Source: a virus. Taken from it: a stretch of 48,810 nt of DNA. The stretch covers positions 1-48,810 of IMG/VR virus record IMGVR_UViG_3300006920_000068; one strand, given 5' to 3'. The position numbers and the translations under genes were made by a program. The notes under the pieces are model-generated. The model saw nothing but the letters and a program-made list of their open reading frames with translations, made no database searches and was not told the origin of the DNA. This document shows positions 32,802-43,800 of the stretch, piece after piece (positions within the stretch are counted from its first letter, which is position 1; every line of letters begins with the position of its first letter).

Positions 32802-34475
32802 ATGCCCTTAATTGATCTTAAAACAGACCTTAAGTCTCTAACCTATGGAAAGGATCGCCCTGGTGGGGGTAGTAGTAAAGAACCTTTTATTACAGAACCT
32901 ATTCCGGAAGGGGAAACTCCTGGGGCTTCTAACGACTTTCTCCTACGCCAAGGAGCTATCGGAAGAGGAGTTGAAGATGTTTCAAGATTAACTAAATTAC
33001 TTTTTTCTACTACTAAAGGTCTTAACTTTACAACTACTACTAATCTTCTATCTAGAACATCAGTAAAAACAGAAGCAACTACCGGCCCTGCTTACGCTGC
33101 AGGTACCATTAATCAAGGAGTTTATGTTCCCTCTTCTACCCTAGCTCAAGTTGTGGCTGGATTTGGAGGCACTCATTTAAATTTATTAGGCTTGGATCCA
33201 ACTTCTCCCATGGCTGGGATAGTTGAAGGAGGGTTATTCCCTGGAGGGGGTCTTATTAGATATGAACAAGCGGTCCACGACCAAAATAATCAATTAGGAG
33301 ATAGTAGTAATAATAGATTAGTATCTTTATATGATACTAAAATTTTAGGTTCACTATTTCCTAAAAACCCTCTAGTTGCTTCTAGTGACCTTAATATACT
33401 ATCTTATAGTGGGGGGCCGGGATCCACATTAGGTGTAGGTAAGACTATAACTAAAAGAGCAACCTATACTACAGGCAAAAATGAATACGGGTGGACTACT
33501 GGATCTTTTTTAGACAATTCCTTCAACAAAGTATCAGCAGCTCAAACTTATTTTAATACTAATTACTCTTCTAAAGAACAAGAAATTAATACACCTTTAG
33601 GTCCAATTACTTTAAAGGGAATTGAAGCAGGCACATACAATAGTGCTGAAAACTTTCCTAAGGGGGTAGTTAATTCTGGCTCTATTGTAACACTTACTAC
33701 GGCATACAAAAAACCTGATGGAAGCTCTATTGAATACCATCCAAACTCTCCTAATGAGTTAACTAATGACTCTGTCACTAGTTATACCCAACGTTCATAT
33801 CAATCCAACCCAGATTTTATACTTAGAAAGTATGGTAACTTAGCATCTCCTGTAAGTGGGAGTAAACAATATACTTACACAGGGGATAAATTTAGTGCAA
33901 CAAATACCAACTTATTAAATGTTAGTAGTGGGTCAAGCGCAGAAGAACTTGGAGAATCCCAATTATTTAAATTTTATTTAAATCTTCTTAACCCTGATAA
34001 CCCCTCTGATAACGAATACCTTTACTGGCAAGCTTATGTAGACAACTTCTCAGATTCTATAGGAGCCCAATATGATGAATACACTTATACCGGTAGAGGA
34101 TATCCTTCATATAAGTATAAGGGGTTTAGTAGGGCAATAAATTTAGACTTTACAATAGTAGCCGAAAATCCAAATCAAATAATTCCTATTTATGCTAAAT
34201 TAAATAAATTAATACAAAATTTAGCCCCTAACTACAGTAATAGCGGTTATATACGTGGAAATTTTGTTAAATTGACATTTGGAGATTATTTGAATGACGT
34301 ACCCGGAATTGTAACTGGTTTTACATTATCTCCAATATTTGAAGCTGGGTTTGATATAGATAAGGGGAAACAACTCCCAAAATCCATTAAAGTAAGTGGG
34401 TTTAATTTTACTCCAATAACTGATAATAGTAAAGGATTAGTAAGCAGTGATAGCAAATTTATTTCATATCAATAA
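32802..34475 (+). CDS. Baseplate/tail-tube-initiator-like protein
   Basis: A 557-residue protein. The N-terminal ~350 residues are Gly/Ser/Thr-rich and poorly conserved. The C-terminal ~170 residues read YWQAYVDNFSDSIGAQYDEY, TYTGRGYPSYKYKGFSRAI, then IIPIYAKLNKLIQNLAPNYS and FVKLTFGDYLNDVPGIVTGF. This is the pattern of T4-phage tube-initiator and baseplate proteins related to gp48/gp54, which carry a tail-tube-like domain. I infer that it starts tube polymerisation on the baseplate. It overlaps gp53 by one base. Confidence 0.7.
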   Translation: MPLIDLKTDLKSLTYGKDRPGGGSSKEPFITEPIPEGETPGASNDFLLRQGAIGRGVEDVSRLTKLLFSTTKGLNFTTTTNLLSRTSVKTEATTGPAYAAGTINQGVYVPSSTLAQVVAGFGGTHLNLLGLDPTSPMAGIVEGGLFPGGGLIRYEQAVHDQNNQLGDSSNNRLVSLYDTKILGSLFPKNPLVASSDLNILSYSGGPGSTLGVGKTITKRATYTTGKNEYGWTTGSFLDNSFNKVSAAQTYFNTNYSSKEQEINTPLGPITLKGIEAGTYNSAENFPKGVVNSGSIVTLTTAYKKPDGSSIEYHPNSPNELTNDSVTSYTQRSYQSNPDFILRKYGNLASPVSGSKQYTYTGDKFSATNTNLLNVSSGSSAEELGESQLFKFYLNLLNPDNPSDNEYLYWQAYVDNFSDSIGAQYDEYTYTGRGYPSYKYKGFSRAINLDFTIVAENPNQIIPIYAKLNKLIQNLAPNYSNSGYIRGNFVKLTFGDYLNDVPGIVTGFTLSPIFEAGFDIDKGKQLPKSIKVSGFNFTPITDNSKGLVSSDSKFISYQ

Positions 34476-34774
34476 TGAATAGATATAATAATATTCCCAT
34501 ATTTCGTACTCCTGTAGGGAAAAGATATAGAGCTAATGTAAAATATCCTGAAATTCCCTTTAGCGATAATGATTTCTACGTTATAGCCGAAGAAGGGGAT
34601 AGATACGATCTATTAGCTTATCAATACTATGGGGATGTTACTTTATGGTGGGTTATATCATCCGCAAACCCTAGATTCAAACCTAATAGTTTGTACCCTA
34701 CATTGGGCCACCAAATAAGAATACCCTCTAATATTTCTGATATTATAGAGGCATATAAAGTTTTAAATAAATAA
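34475..34774 (+). CDS. 53: Baseplate wedge protein (T4 gp53-like)
   Basis: A 99-residue protein matching the core of gp53: ENDFYVIAEEGDRYD-type segment (here DNDFYVIAEEGDRYDLLAYQ), then YYGDVTLWWVISSANPRF and HQIRIPSNISDIIEAY. This is the LysM-like domain of T4 gp53 (196 residues in T4), so it is a shortened form. gp53 joins wedges into the baseplate ring around the hub. Its ATG overlaps the previous stop. Confidence 0.88.
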   Translation: MNRYNNIPIFRTPVGKRYRANVKYPEIPFSDNDFYVIAEEGDRYDLLAYQYYGDVTLWWVISSANPRFKPNSLYPTLGHQIRIPSNISDIIEAYKVLNK

Positions 34775-34777
34775 ATT

Positions 34778-37225
34778 ATGGGGAAAATTATAGGTGAAAA
34801 TTTCGCTCCTTTTGTAGATAAACAAATAAAAGTTAGACAAGAAAAATTAGGATCTACTACTTACGATAACGAACTTATTTCATATACTACAAGTAAAGAT
34901 AGTTGGTTACGCCTAACATCAGGAGTTAACATAGACCAAACTAGACTTAACAACCTCCCCGGCACCCCCATCGGAAAAGGTGGAATTCCTGAGGGATCTG
35001 GGTTAGCTGAGAGATATGTTTTATTTGGGGGGGCCAATAATACTACAACTTCTTCAAAACCTAAAGGAGGAATTGTAGACAATTATACTGATTCTATATT
35101 AAAAAATGCTTCCTATGGATTTGATTCAACTGCAAATTATGGCTTAACTCCACTCCCAGGTGTTACTTCTTTTAATATTAAACCTAAAAATAATGGTTCT
35201 TTAATAGAAGGAGAAATTAAAATTAAATGCTATAACGTACAACAATTTAATCATATTGAAGCTCTTTACTTGAGATTAGGATATACTTTACTTTTAGAAT
35301 GGGGACACACTATATATTTTAAAAATGATAAATCCCTCGAAAGTGATGTCACCTCGGGTAACCAGGTATATAAAGAGTTTCTTCAAGCTAAAAGTGGAAA
35401 TGATGAAGACCCTCAAACTTACATACAAAATAAAATAAAACAAACTAGATCAGATTCCTCAGGTAACTATGATGGTATGTTAGGTAGAGTGCTCAATTAT
35501 AATTGGGAAGTTACTCCTGAAGGGGAATATAATATAACTGTAAAAGTTCTTTCCCCAGGAGATATTATAGAATCTCTTTCTATATCTACAAATCTACCCG
35601 GTGACAAACGTTCAGAACCCGATTCCCCTTCTTCGGGAATAGAAAATAAAATTGAATCAACAACTATAGGAAGAATATTGGGAGACTTTAAAAAACGTCT
35701 TGATGGTGTCTCTATTTTTTCAAGCGATGATTCCCCTCTTGGAGAACTTAAAACTGAAAATTTGGGCGTATATAGTGGTATTGTTGTTCCAACCCCACGT
35801 AAGGCATCTTATTTTAATTCTAACCTTACCAATGACTCTATAAAATTAAGTGCCAACCTAGAAGATTTAAATCCCTACAAAGATGAAATTATTTCTCCCC
35901 CTTCATCTCAACCCCTTAAAGAATTAATAAAACTTGAAGGAGAAAACTCAGACGAAGCTTTTTATTATATTAAATTTGGGGCGTTATTAAGGATAATTCA
36001 AAATTTTCTTCTATTATATAATACTACCGAAAATTCTACTCCTATAATAGGTATAAATTGGGAATATGATGAAAATCAATGCTTTATCCCCCTTGAAGAT
36101 TTATTTTCATCAGATCCTCGTACTTGCTTAATACCCTCTAGATTTAAAACCGGAGTAGTAGAATTTTCTCTTGAAGGTTCCGATGAATTAGGATTTGAAA
36201 ATACTTTTGATTTCAAAAAAATTAACCAGATTTTAGGATCAGATTTTTTAACTAGTAAAGATAAAAAAAATGATAAATTTACTTATAATTTTATGCATAT
36301 TCATTTAAATATAGATTTAATTTTTAATATACTTGATAAAAACATAAACAGCGCAGGAAACTTAGCTTTAATTGACTTTCTACTAGCTTTGTGCACCCAA
36401 ATAAATTCATCTTTATCTAATGCAACCGAATTAACCCCATTCCATGATACCGATGATAATATTTTATATATAGTTAATAAAAGAAACTCGAATAACATTT
36501 TACCTGATTCTGAAAAGGAAGCTTCAAAATTCCAAATAGGATTTTATAATAGTGGGCAAGGAAACATAACAGGTATTCAAAAGGGTAGTTTTGTAAAAAA
36601 TATTTCTATAAACTCAACAATCCCTCCTAATTTTGCAACCCAAATAGCAATAGGGGCTCAAGCTAACAACACTAGCGTAGACCAAAATTCCTTTTCTTTT
36701 TCAAATTGGAATAGGGGATACACAGACAGAATAGTTTTAGATAAAAAAACTTCTGCTGAATCAACAACAGCAAAAGAAGAACAAATTAGGCAGGATAGAA
36801 GATTAAAATATGCTGAAACTGTAAAAAGTACAGAAATAGCAGTTATGCTTAATAGTACCTTTAGTTATAGTGCGAATCTTTACAAACTTTCTACAGCCAT
36901 AAATAAATACTTTGAAATACGATCTTCTGAAAATATAAAAAAGGATAATTCTTTAACATCTCCCGTTTTAATTCCTATTTCATTATCTCTTACTATGGAT
37001 GGTCTTTCTGGAATGAAAATTTTTCAAAAATACACTATCACAGATGAATTTCTCCCCCAAAGTTATAGGGATAATATAGAATTTATTATTAAAGGCATAA
37101 ACCATACCATAGATGGTTCAGGATGGATTACTAATGTTGAAGGGCAGTTTATGCCCAAAGCTAGACTAAGTGAACCTATTACAGAGGATAATCCCCTCTT
37201 TACGGGCCCCCAAAATCAGTTTTAA
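34778..37225 (+). CDS. Baseplate hub-like structural protein
   Basis: An 815-residue protein. Residues about 125-190 hold PLPGVTSFNIKPKNNGSLIE and HIEALYLRLGYTLLLEWGHT, a phrase common in large baseplate proteins of Bacteroidota phages. The C-terminal ~120 residues (VLIPISLSLTMDGLSGMKIF, DNIEFIIKGINHTIDGSGW, ITNVEGQFMPKA) resemble the end of hub proteins related to gp27/gpD. Its position after gp53 supports a baseplate role. The exact T4 counterpart is not certain, and no lysozyme domain is visible. Confidence 0.65.
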   Translation: MGKIIGENFAPFVDKQIKVRQEKLGSTTYDNELISYTTSKDSWLRLTSGVNIDQTRLNNLPGTPIGKGGIPEGSGLAERYVLFGGANNTTTSSKPKGGIVDNYTDSILKNASYGFDSTANYGLTPLPGVTSFNIKPKNNGSLIEGEIKIKCYNVQQFNHIEALYLRLGYTLLLEWGHTIYFKNDKSLESDVTSGNQVYKEFLQAKSGNDEDPQTYIQNKIKQTRSDSSGNYDGMLGRVLNYNWEVTPEGEYNITVKVLSPGDIIESLSISTNLPGDKRSEPDSPSSGIENKIESTTIGRILGDFKKRLDGVSIFSSDDSPLGELKTENLGVYSGIVVPTPRKASYFNSNLTNDSIKLSANLEDLNPYKDEIISPPSSQPLKELIKLEGENSDEAFYYIKFGALLRIIQNFLLLYNTTENSTPIIGINWEYDENQCFIPLEDLFSSDPRTCLIPSRFKTGVVEFSLEGSDELGFENTFDFKKINQILGSDFLTSKDKKNDKFTYNFMHIHLNIDLIFNILDKNINSAGNLALIDFLLALCTQINSSLSNATELTPFHDTDDNILYIVNKRNSNNILPDSEKEASKFQIGFYNSGQGNITGIQKGSFVKNISINSTIPPNFATQIAIGAQANNTSVDQNSFSFSNWNRGYTDRIVLDKKTSAESTTAKEEQIRQDRRLKYAETVKSTEIAVMLNSTFSYSANLYKLSTAINKYFEIRSSENIKKDNSLTSPVLIPISLSLTMDGLSGMKIFQKYTITDEFLPQSYRDNIEFIIKGINHTIDGSGWITNVEGQFMPKARLSEPITEDNPLFTGPQNQF

Positions 37226-37229
37226 TTAA

Positions 37230-37238
37230 TATTTATCA
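37230..37238 (+). promoter_or_regulatory. TATTTATCA motif
   Basis: Two bases before the ATG at 37241 and just after the previous stop. Confidence 0.45.
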
Positions 37239-37240
37239 AT

Positions 37241-37837
37241 ATGCCCTATGTTCCCAAAAGTAGAATTCAAACTAATCTGTATACTGCGGGAAAGAACTAT
37301 GTAATCAAAGGAACAACCCAACCTTACATTGGGTACTACTACAAAACATATAAGGGCCAATTATTTACAGGAAAAAATCCTGATAATAAACCCAATAGAC
37401 TCCTAATCCCAATTCCTGAACCAGTACAAGCTAACCAAACTCAAGTCTATATTAAAGACAATGTTGAAAATGAAAATTATAAACTCTTAAGAGGAATCTC
37501 AGGAAATAATTTACGAAATTCCCCCCAACTATTCTTTACACAACCCACTGAACAGGATTACCAACTTGGTGAATTTAGAAGATTTTTTTGTAAAAGTAGA
37601 AATGAATTTATTTATTTAGAAACTTCCGAATCTGACTATAACGCATTAGTTCAAAATAGTCCAACTATAGATTTCCAAAACTGGGTACCTTTTAATATAC
37701 CTTGGACATTAACAGGAGATGAAAATCAAGTATATCGTACAAATCATAGTATAGTAAAATTAAAAGAAAAAAATGAAGGTTTTTATGGATTAGGAAAATA
37801 TCTTCAAGAGAAATATTTAAGGTACTATAAACCTTGA
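37241..37837 (+). CDS. Hypothetical virion protein upstream of the giant fibre
   Basis: A 198-residue protein starting MPYVPKSRIQTNLYTAGKNY, rich in Tyr, Asn and Gln, with YIGYYYKTYKGQLFTGKNPD and a C-terminal GLGKYLQEKYLRYYKP. The Tyr/Pro-rich extended style is common in baseplate-attached virion proteins of such phages. No family assigned. It may connect the giant fibre to the baseplate, by position only. Confidence 0.65.
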   Translation: MPYVPKSRIQTNLYTAGKNYVIKGTTQPYIGYYYKTYKGQLFTGKNPDNKPNRLLIPIPEPVQANQTQVYIKDNVENENYKLLRGISGNNLRNSPQLFFTQPTEQDYQLGEFRRFFCKSRNEFIYLETSESDYNALVQNSPTIDFQNWVPFNIPWTLTGDENQVYRTNHSIVKLKEKNEGFYGLGKYLQEKYLRYYKP

Positions 37838-37838
37838 A

Positions 37839-37848
37839 TATTTATAAC
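37839..37848 (+). promoter_or_regulatory. TATTTATAAC motif before the giant fibre gene
   Basis: 16 bases before the ATG at 37865, beginning just after the previous stop codon. Confidence 0.55.
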
Positions 37849-37864
37849 GAAGAACCACTAATCT

Positions 37865-40800
37865 ATGGCACAAAAATTTATTATAGATAGAGATTTAGGA
37901 GCATTTTGTATACCTTACAAGGTTTCAACTCCCTCTACAATCCCCTCCCCTGGTAGATTAAGTCTTTATAGTAGTTTAGATGTTAGAAATACAACTCGTG
38001 TTGATATTAACATATCGGACCTTAATAATATTAACATATCGGATTACCTAAAAGATAGTACTAAAGGTAATTTAACAATACACAGTAAAAAATATCCTGC
38101 TAACTACGCAGTTTTTCCTTACACAGCTGTAACGGATAATACTAATTATATATCTTTTACAATAACTGCAGGAGCTAGTGCTCAATCTGGTAATTTTCCA
38201 TTAAATGCTGAGGAAGAAGTTTGTATTGTATTAGATTATAATGACGGAACAGGAGGAGGAGGAAGCGGCTCATCAGGTACATCAGGATCATCGGGTGCCG
38301 AAGGCTCCTCAGGTACTTCAGGTACTTCAGGCACTTCGGGTTCATCTGGTGAAGATGGTGACATATATGCCGATTGTAGCACTCAAACCATTACCGATCC
38401 CCCTGGAGACCCCCTTAATATAAACATAGCCGCAGGACTAGCATATACAGTAGGTCAAACTGTAATACTAGCATATAGTGCCACACAGTATATAGTAGGA
38501 ATAGTTAATTCATATAACTCATCAAATGGGGATATAGAAATCGATATTACTTCCCAAACAGGGAATTGGCCTACCCCTACTTCTCTACAATGGTGTATAA
38601 ACCTAGAGGGAGCTCCAGGAGCAGCAGGATCATCAGGCACTTCAGGCACTTCAGGATCATCGGGTTCATCGGGTACTAGCGGTTCATCAGGTATGACAGG
38701 TGCTTCAGGTACATCCGGTTCTTCAGGTACTTCAGGTAGTTCGGGCACATCTGGCTCCTCAGGCTCATCTGGCACCTCAGGCTCATCGGGCACTTCAGGT
38801 ATATCGGGTTCATCGGGTACTTCAGGTTCATCTGGTACTTCAGGTTCTTCAGGTTCTTCAGGTACCTCAGGCATAGACGGTTCCTCAGGCACTTCAGGTT
38901 CTTCAGGTTCTTCAGGCACATCAGGTTCATCAGGTACTTCAGGTTCATCTGGAATATCAGGTTCATCAGGTACTTCAGGTACATCTGGAGAATCAGGCTC
39001 ATCAGGTACTTCAGGTTCTTCAGGTATGACAGGTGCCTCAGGTACCTCGGGTTCATCAGGCTCATCAGGTTCGTCAGGTACCTCAGGTTCCTCAGGTTCC
39101 TCAGGCACCTCAGGTATAGATGGTTCCTCAGGTACTAGTGGTTCTTCGGGTACTTCAGGTATAGATGGCTCTTCAGGTACCTCAGGTTCTTCAGGTACTA
39201 GTGGTTCTTCAGGCTCATCAGGTACATCAGGTACATCCGGCTCATCAGGCACTTCAGGTTTTTCAGGCTCCTCAGGCACCTCAGGTAGCTCAGGCACATC
39301 GGGATCATCAGGCATCAGTGGCTCTTCAGGTACTAGTGGCTCATCAGGCACATCAGGTACTAGTGGTTCATCAGGCACTTCAGGTACTAGTGGTTCATCA
39401 GGTATTAGTGGTTCATCAGGCACTTCAGGTTCATCGGGCACTTCAGGCATAGATGGCTCTTCAGGTACTGCAGGTTCATCAGGTACTTCAGGTTCTTCGG
39501 GTATGACGGGTGCATCAGGTACTTCAGGCTCTTCAGGTACTAGCGGTTCGGCAGGTACTAGTGGTTCTTCAGGCACATCAGGTTCTTCAGGCACCTCAGG
39601 TTCATCAGGATCGTCGGGTACCTCAGGTATAGACGGTTCTTCGGGTACTTCAGGTACTTCAGGCTCTTCAGGTACTAGCGGTTCTGCAGGTACTAGTGGT
39701 TCTTCAGGCACTAGTGGTTCTTCAGGTACATCAGGTTCATCAGGTACTTCAGGCTCATCAGGCATTAGTGGTTCATCAGGTACCTCTGGTACATCAGGCT
39801 CTTCAGGTGCCTCAGGTTCTTCAGGTACTAGTGGTTCTTCAGGAACCTCAGGCACCTCCGGCTCTTCAGGATCATCAGGTACCTCAGGTATAGATGGTTC
39901 TTCAGGTACCTCAGGTTCTTCAGGTACTAGTGGTTCTTCAGGTACCTCAGGCACCGCCGGCTCTTCAGGATCATCAGGCACCTCAGGTTCCTCAGGAATG
40001 ACGGGGGCTTCGGGCACATCAGGTTCATCAGGTACTTCGGGTATCGATGGTTCATCTGGCACTTCAGGATCTTCGGGTACCTCAGGTTCTTCCGGCACCT
40101 CTGGGATAAATGGCTCTTCAGGAACTTCAGGCACTTCGGGTTCATCTGGCACTTCAGGTTCTTCAGGTACATCGGGTATTAGTGGTTCCTCAGGTACATC
40201 AGGTACTAGTGGTTCCTCAGGCACTAGTGGTATCTCGGGTTCCTCAGGTACTAGTGGCTCTTCAGGTACTAGTGGCTCTTCAGGTACTAGTGGTTCTTCC
40301 GGCACTAGTGGTTCTTCAGGTACTAGTGGCTCTTCAGGCACATCAGGCTCATCTGGTTCCTCAGGTACAGCTGGCTCATCAGGTACTTCAGGTTCCTCAG
40401 GCACATCAGGTTCTTCAGGTATGACAGGTGCCTCAGGAACATCAGGTTCTTCAGGTACATCAGGTTCTTCAGGTACTAGTGGTTCTTCGGGTACTTCGGG
40501 TTCATCAGGTGAGGATGGTGACATATACGCCAATTGTAGTACCCAATCCCTCACTTCCCCCGCTTCGGGTACCCTTAATCTTGTTATAGGAATTGGATTA
40601 GCTTATACAACGGGACAAAGTATAATATTGGCTACCCCAGGTAATGTTAATAACCTAATTGAAGGAACGGTTGGGTCCTATAATTCGGGAACAGGGGGCA
40701 TTAGTATTATAGTTACCTCTTCTACAGGGACTTTTAGTGGTTCTCAACAATGGTGTATAAACCTAGCGGGAGCCCCCGGAGCATCAGGTTCTTCGGGTAC

Positions 40801-43800
40801 ATCGGGTATCTCAGGTTCTTCAGGAACATCAGGTATCTCAGGTTCATCAGGCACTTCAGGTGCTGCAGGTTCATCAGGTACTTCAGGCATAAGTGGTTCT
40901 TCAGGCACATCAGGTTCTTCAGGTATGACAGGTGCCTCAGGTACTTCAGGTTCTTCAGGCACATCAGGTATTAGTGGTTCCTCAGGCACCTCAGGTTCAT
41001 CAGGTTCATCAGGCACCTCAGGCACCTCAGGCGCCATAGGTATTAGTGGCTCCTCAGGTACTTCGGGTACATCAGGCTCTTCAGGTACTAGTGGTTCATC
41101 AGGTATGACAGGGGCCTCAGGCACATCAGGTTCATCAGGTACTTCAGGCAGCTCAGGTTCTTCAGGCACCTCAGGTGTTTCAGGTTCTTCAGGAACTTCA
41201 GGTAGTTCAGGCATTTCAGGCTCATCAGGTTCCTCAGGTACTAGTGGTTCCTCAGGTTCATCAGGTACTTCAGGCTCATCAGGCATTAGTGGTTCATCAG
41301 GTACCTCTGGTACATCAGGTTCATCGGGTACATCGGGTACTTCAGGTTCATCAGGTACTAGTGGTTCTGCAGGCACCAGTGGTTCATCAGGTATTAGTGG
41401 CTCTTCAGGCACCTCCGGTTCATCAGGTATGACAGGTGCTTCGGGTACATCAGGCTCCTCAGGTATTTCGGGCTCATCGGGAACTTCAGGTACATCAGGC
41501 TCATCGGGTATTTCAGGCTCCTCAGGTACTTCGGGTACATCAGGTTCTTCAGGTACTAGTGGTTCTTCAGGTACATCAGGTTCATCGGGTACTTCAGGCT
41601 CATCAGGTATTAGTGGTTCATCAGGTACCTCTGGTACATCAGGTTCATCGGGTACTTCAGGCTCATCAGGTACTAGTGGTTCATCAGGTACTAGTGGTTC
41701 ATCAGGTACTTCAGGTACTAGTGGCTCCTCAGGTTTTAGCGGTTCATCAGGTACTTCAGGTTCTTCAGGCACTTCAGGCACTTCAGGCTCTTCAGGTGTT
41801 AGCGGTTCATCAGGTACTAGTGGTTCATCAGGTATGACTGGAGCCTCAGGTACTTCTGGTTCTTCGGGTACTAGTGGTTCCTCGGGTACATCAGGAGCTA
41901 CAGGGGATAGTGGTTCTTCAGGCACATCAGGCTCATCGGGTACTTCAGGCTCCTCAGGCACTTCAGGTATAGATGGTTCTTCAGGCACTAGTGGTTCTTC
42001 AGGTACATCAGGTTCGTCAGGTACTTCAGGGGCTACAGGTGAGGATGGCTCATCAGGCACATCAGGTTCATCAGGTACGTCAGGTTCATCAGGCACCTCA
42101 GGAGCTACAGGTGAAAGTGGCTCTTCAGGAACTTCAGGTTCCTCGGGTATAACAGGTGCTTCAGGTACTTCAGGTTCTTCAGGTACTTCAGGTTCTTCAG
42201 GCACCAGTGGCTCTTCAGGCATTAGTGGTTCTTCAGGCACATCAGGAGCTACAGGTGAAAGTGGCTCTTCAGGTACCTCAGGTTCCTCAGGTATGACAGG
42301 TGTCTCAGGCACATCAGGTTCTTCAGGCACTTCAGGTTCCTCAGGTACTAGTGGTTCTTCAGGTACTTCAGGTATAGATGGTTCTTCAGGTACAAGTGGT
42401 TCATCAGGTACTTCAGGTATAGACGGCTCTTCAGGCACCTCAGGTTCATCGGGTACATCAGGTTCATCAGGTACATCAGGTACTTCGGGTTCTTCAGGTA
42501 TTAGTGGTTCTTCAGGCACTTCGGGTTCATCAGGTATGACAGGAGCCTCAGGCACTTCAGGTTCTTCAGGTACATCAGGTACTGCAGGTTCATCAGGTAC
42601 TTCAGGTATATCGGGTTCATCAGGTACATCAGGTTCTTCAGGTATGACTGGAGCTTCAGGTACATCAGGTTCTTCAGGTACTAGTGGTTCATCAGGCACA
42701 TCAGGCTCATCAGGCACTTCAGGTATAGATGGTTCTTCAGGCACTTCAGGCACTTCAGGTTCTTCAGGAGCTGCTGGAGCGGATGGTGATGTATACGCGG
42801 ATTGTGCAAATCAAACTATTACTAGTGGTACCCCTCCACCATCACTTACTTTAACTTTTGCTACTGATTTAGCTTATACCGCAGGACAGAATGTAATATT
42901 AGCACATAGTGCTACCCAATTTATTGAAGGAACAGTAGATAGTTATACTCCCAATTCAGGGGTAATAGTATTAATTAATTTAACTTACACGGGAACATTC
43001 TCAGGTACTATAGAATGGTGTTTAAACTTAGCAGGAGCCCCAGGGGCATCGGGTTCATCAGGAACCTCTGGTACATCAGGCTCATCAGGCACTTCAGGTA
43101 TAGATGGTTCATCGGGCACCTCAGGTTCTTCAGGTACATCAGGCTCTTCAGGTACTAGTGGTTCATCCGGTACTTCAGGTATAAATGGTTCATCAGGTAC
43201 CTCAGGTTCTTCAGGTACATCAGGCTCTTCAGGTATATCTGGTTCTTCAGGTACATCAGGTACATCAGGTATATCGGGTTCATCAGGTACATCAGGTTCT
43301 TCAGGTATGACTGGAGCTTCAGGCACATCAGGTTCTTCAGGTACATCAGGTTCTTCAGGCACCAGTGGCTCCTCAGGTACTAGTGGTTCTTCAGGTACAT
43401 CAGGTACATCAGGTGTATCAGGTTCCTCAGGTACCTCAGGCTCTTCAGGAACATCAGGTATAGATGGTTCTTCGGGTACTTCAGGTGCTGCAGGTTCATC
43501 AGTTACTTCAGGCATAAGTGGTTCTTCAGGCACATCAGGTTCTTCAGGTATGACAGGAGCCTCAGGAACATCAGGTTCTTCAGGTACATCAGGTTCTTCA
43601 GGCACTTCGGGTTCATCAGGTACTAGTGGTTCTTCAGGCACCAGTGGTTCTTCAGGTACATCAGGTACATCAGGTTTATCAGGTTCCTCAGGTACCTCAG
43701 GCTCTTCAGGTATGACAGGAGCTTCAGGTACTTCAGGTTCCTCAGGTACTTCAGGTTCCTCAGGTACTAGTGGTTCTTCAGGTACTTCAGGTATAGATGG

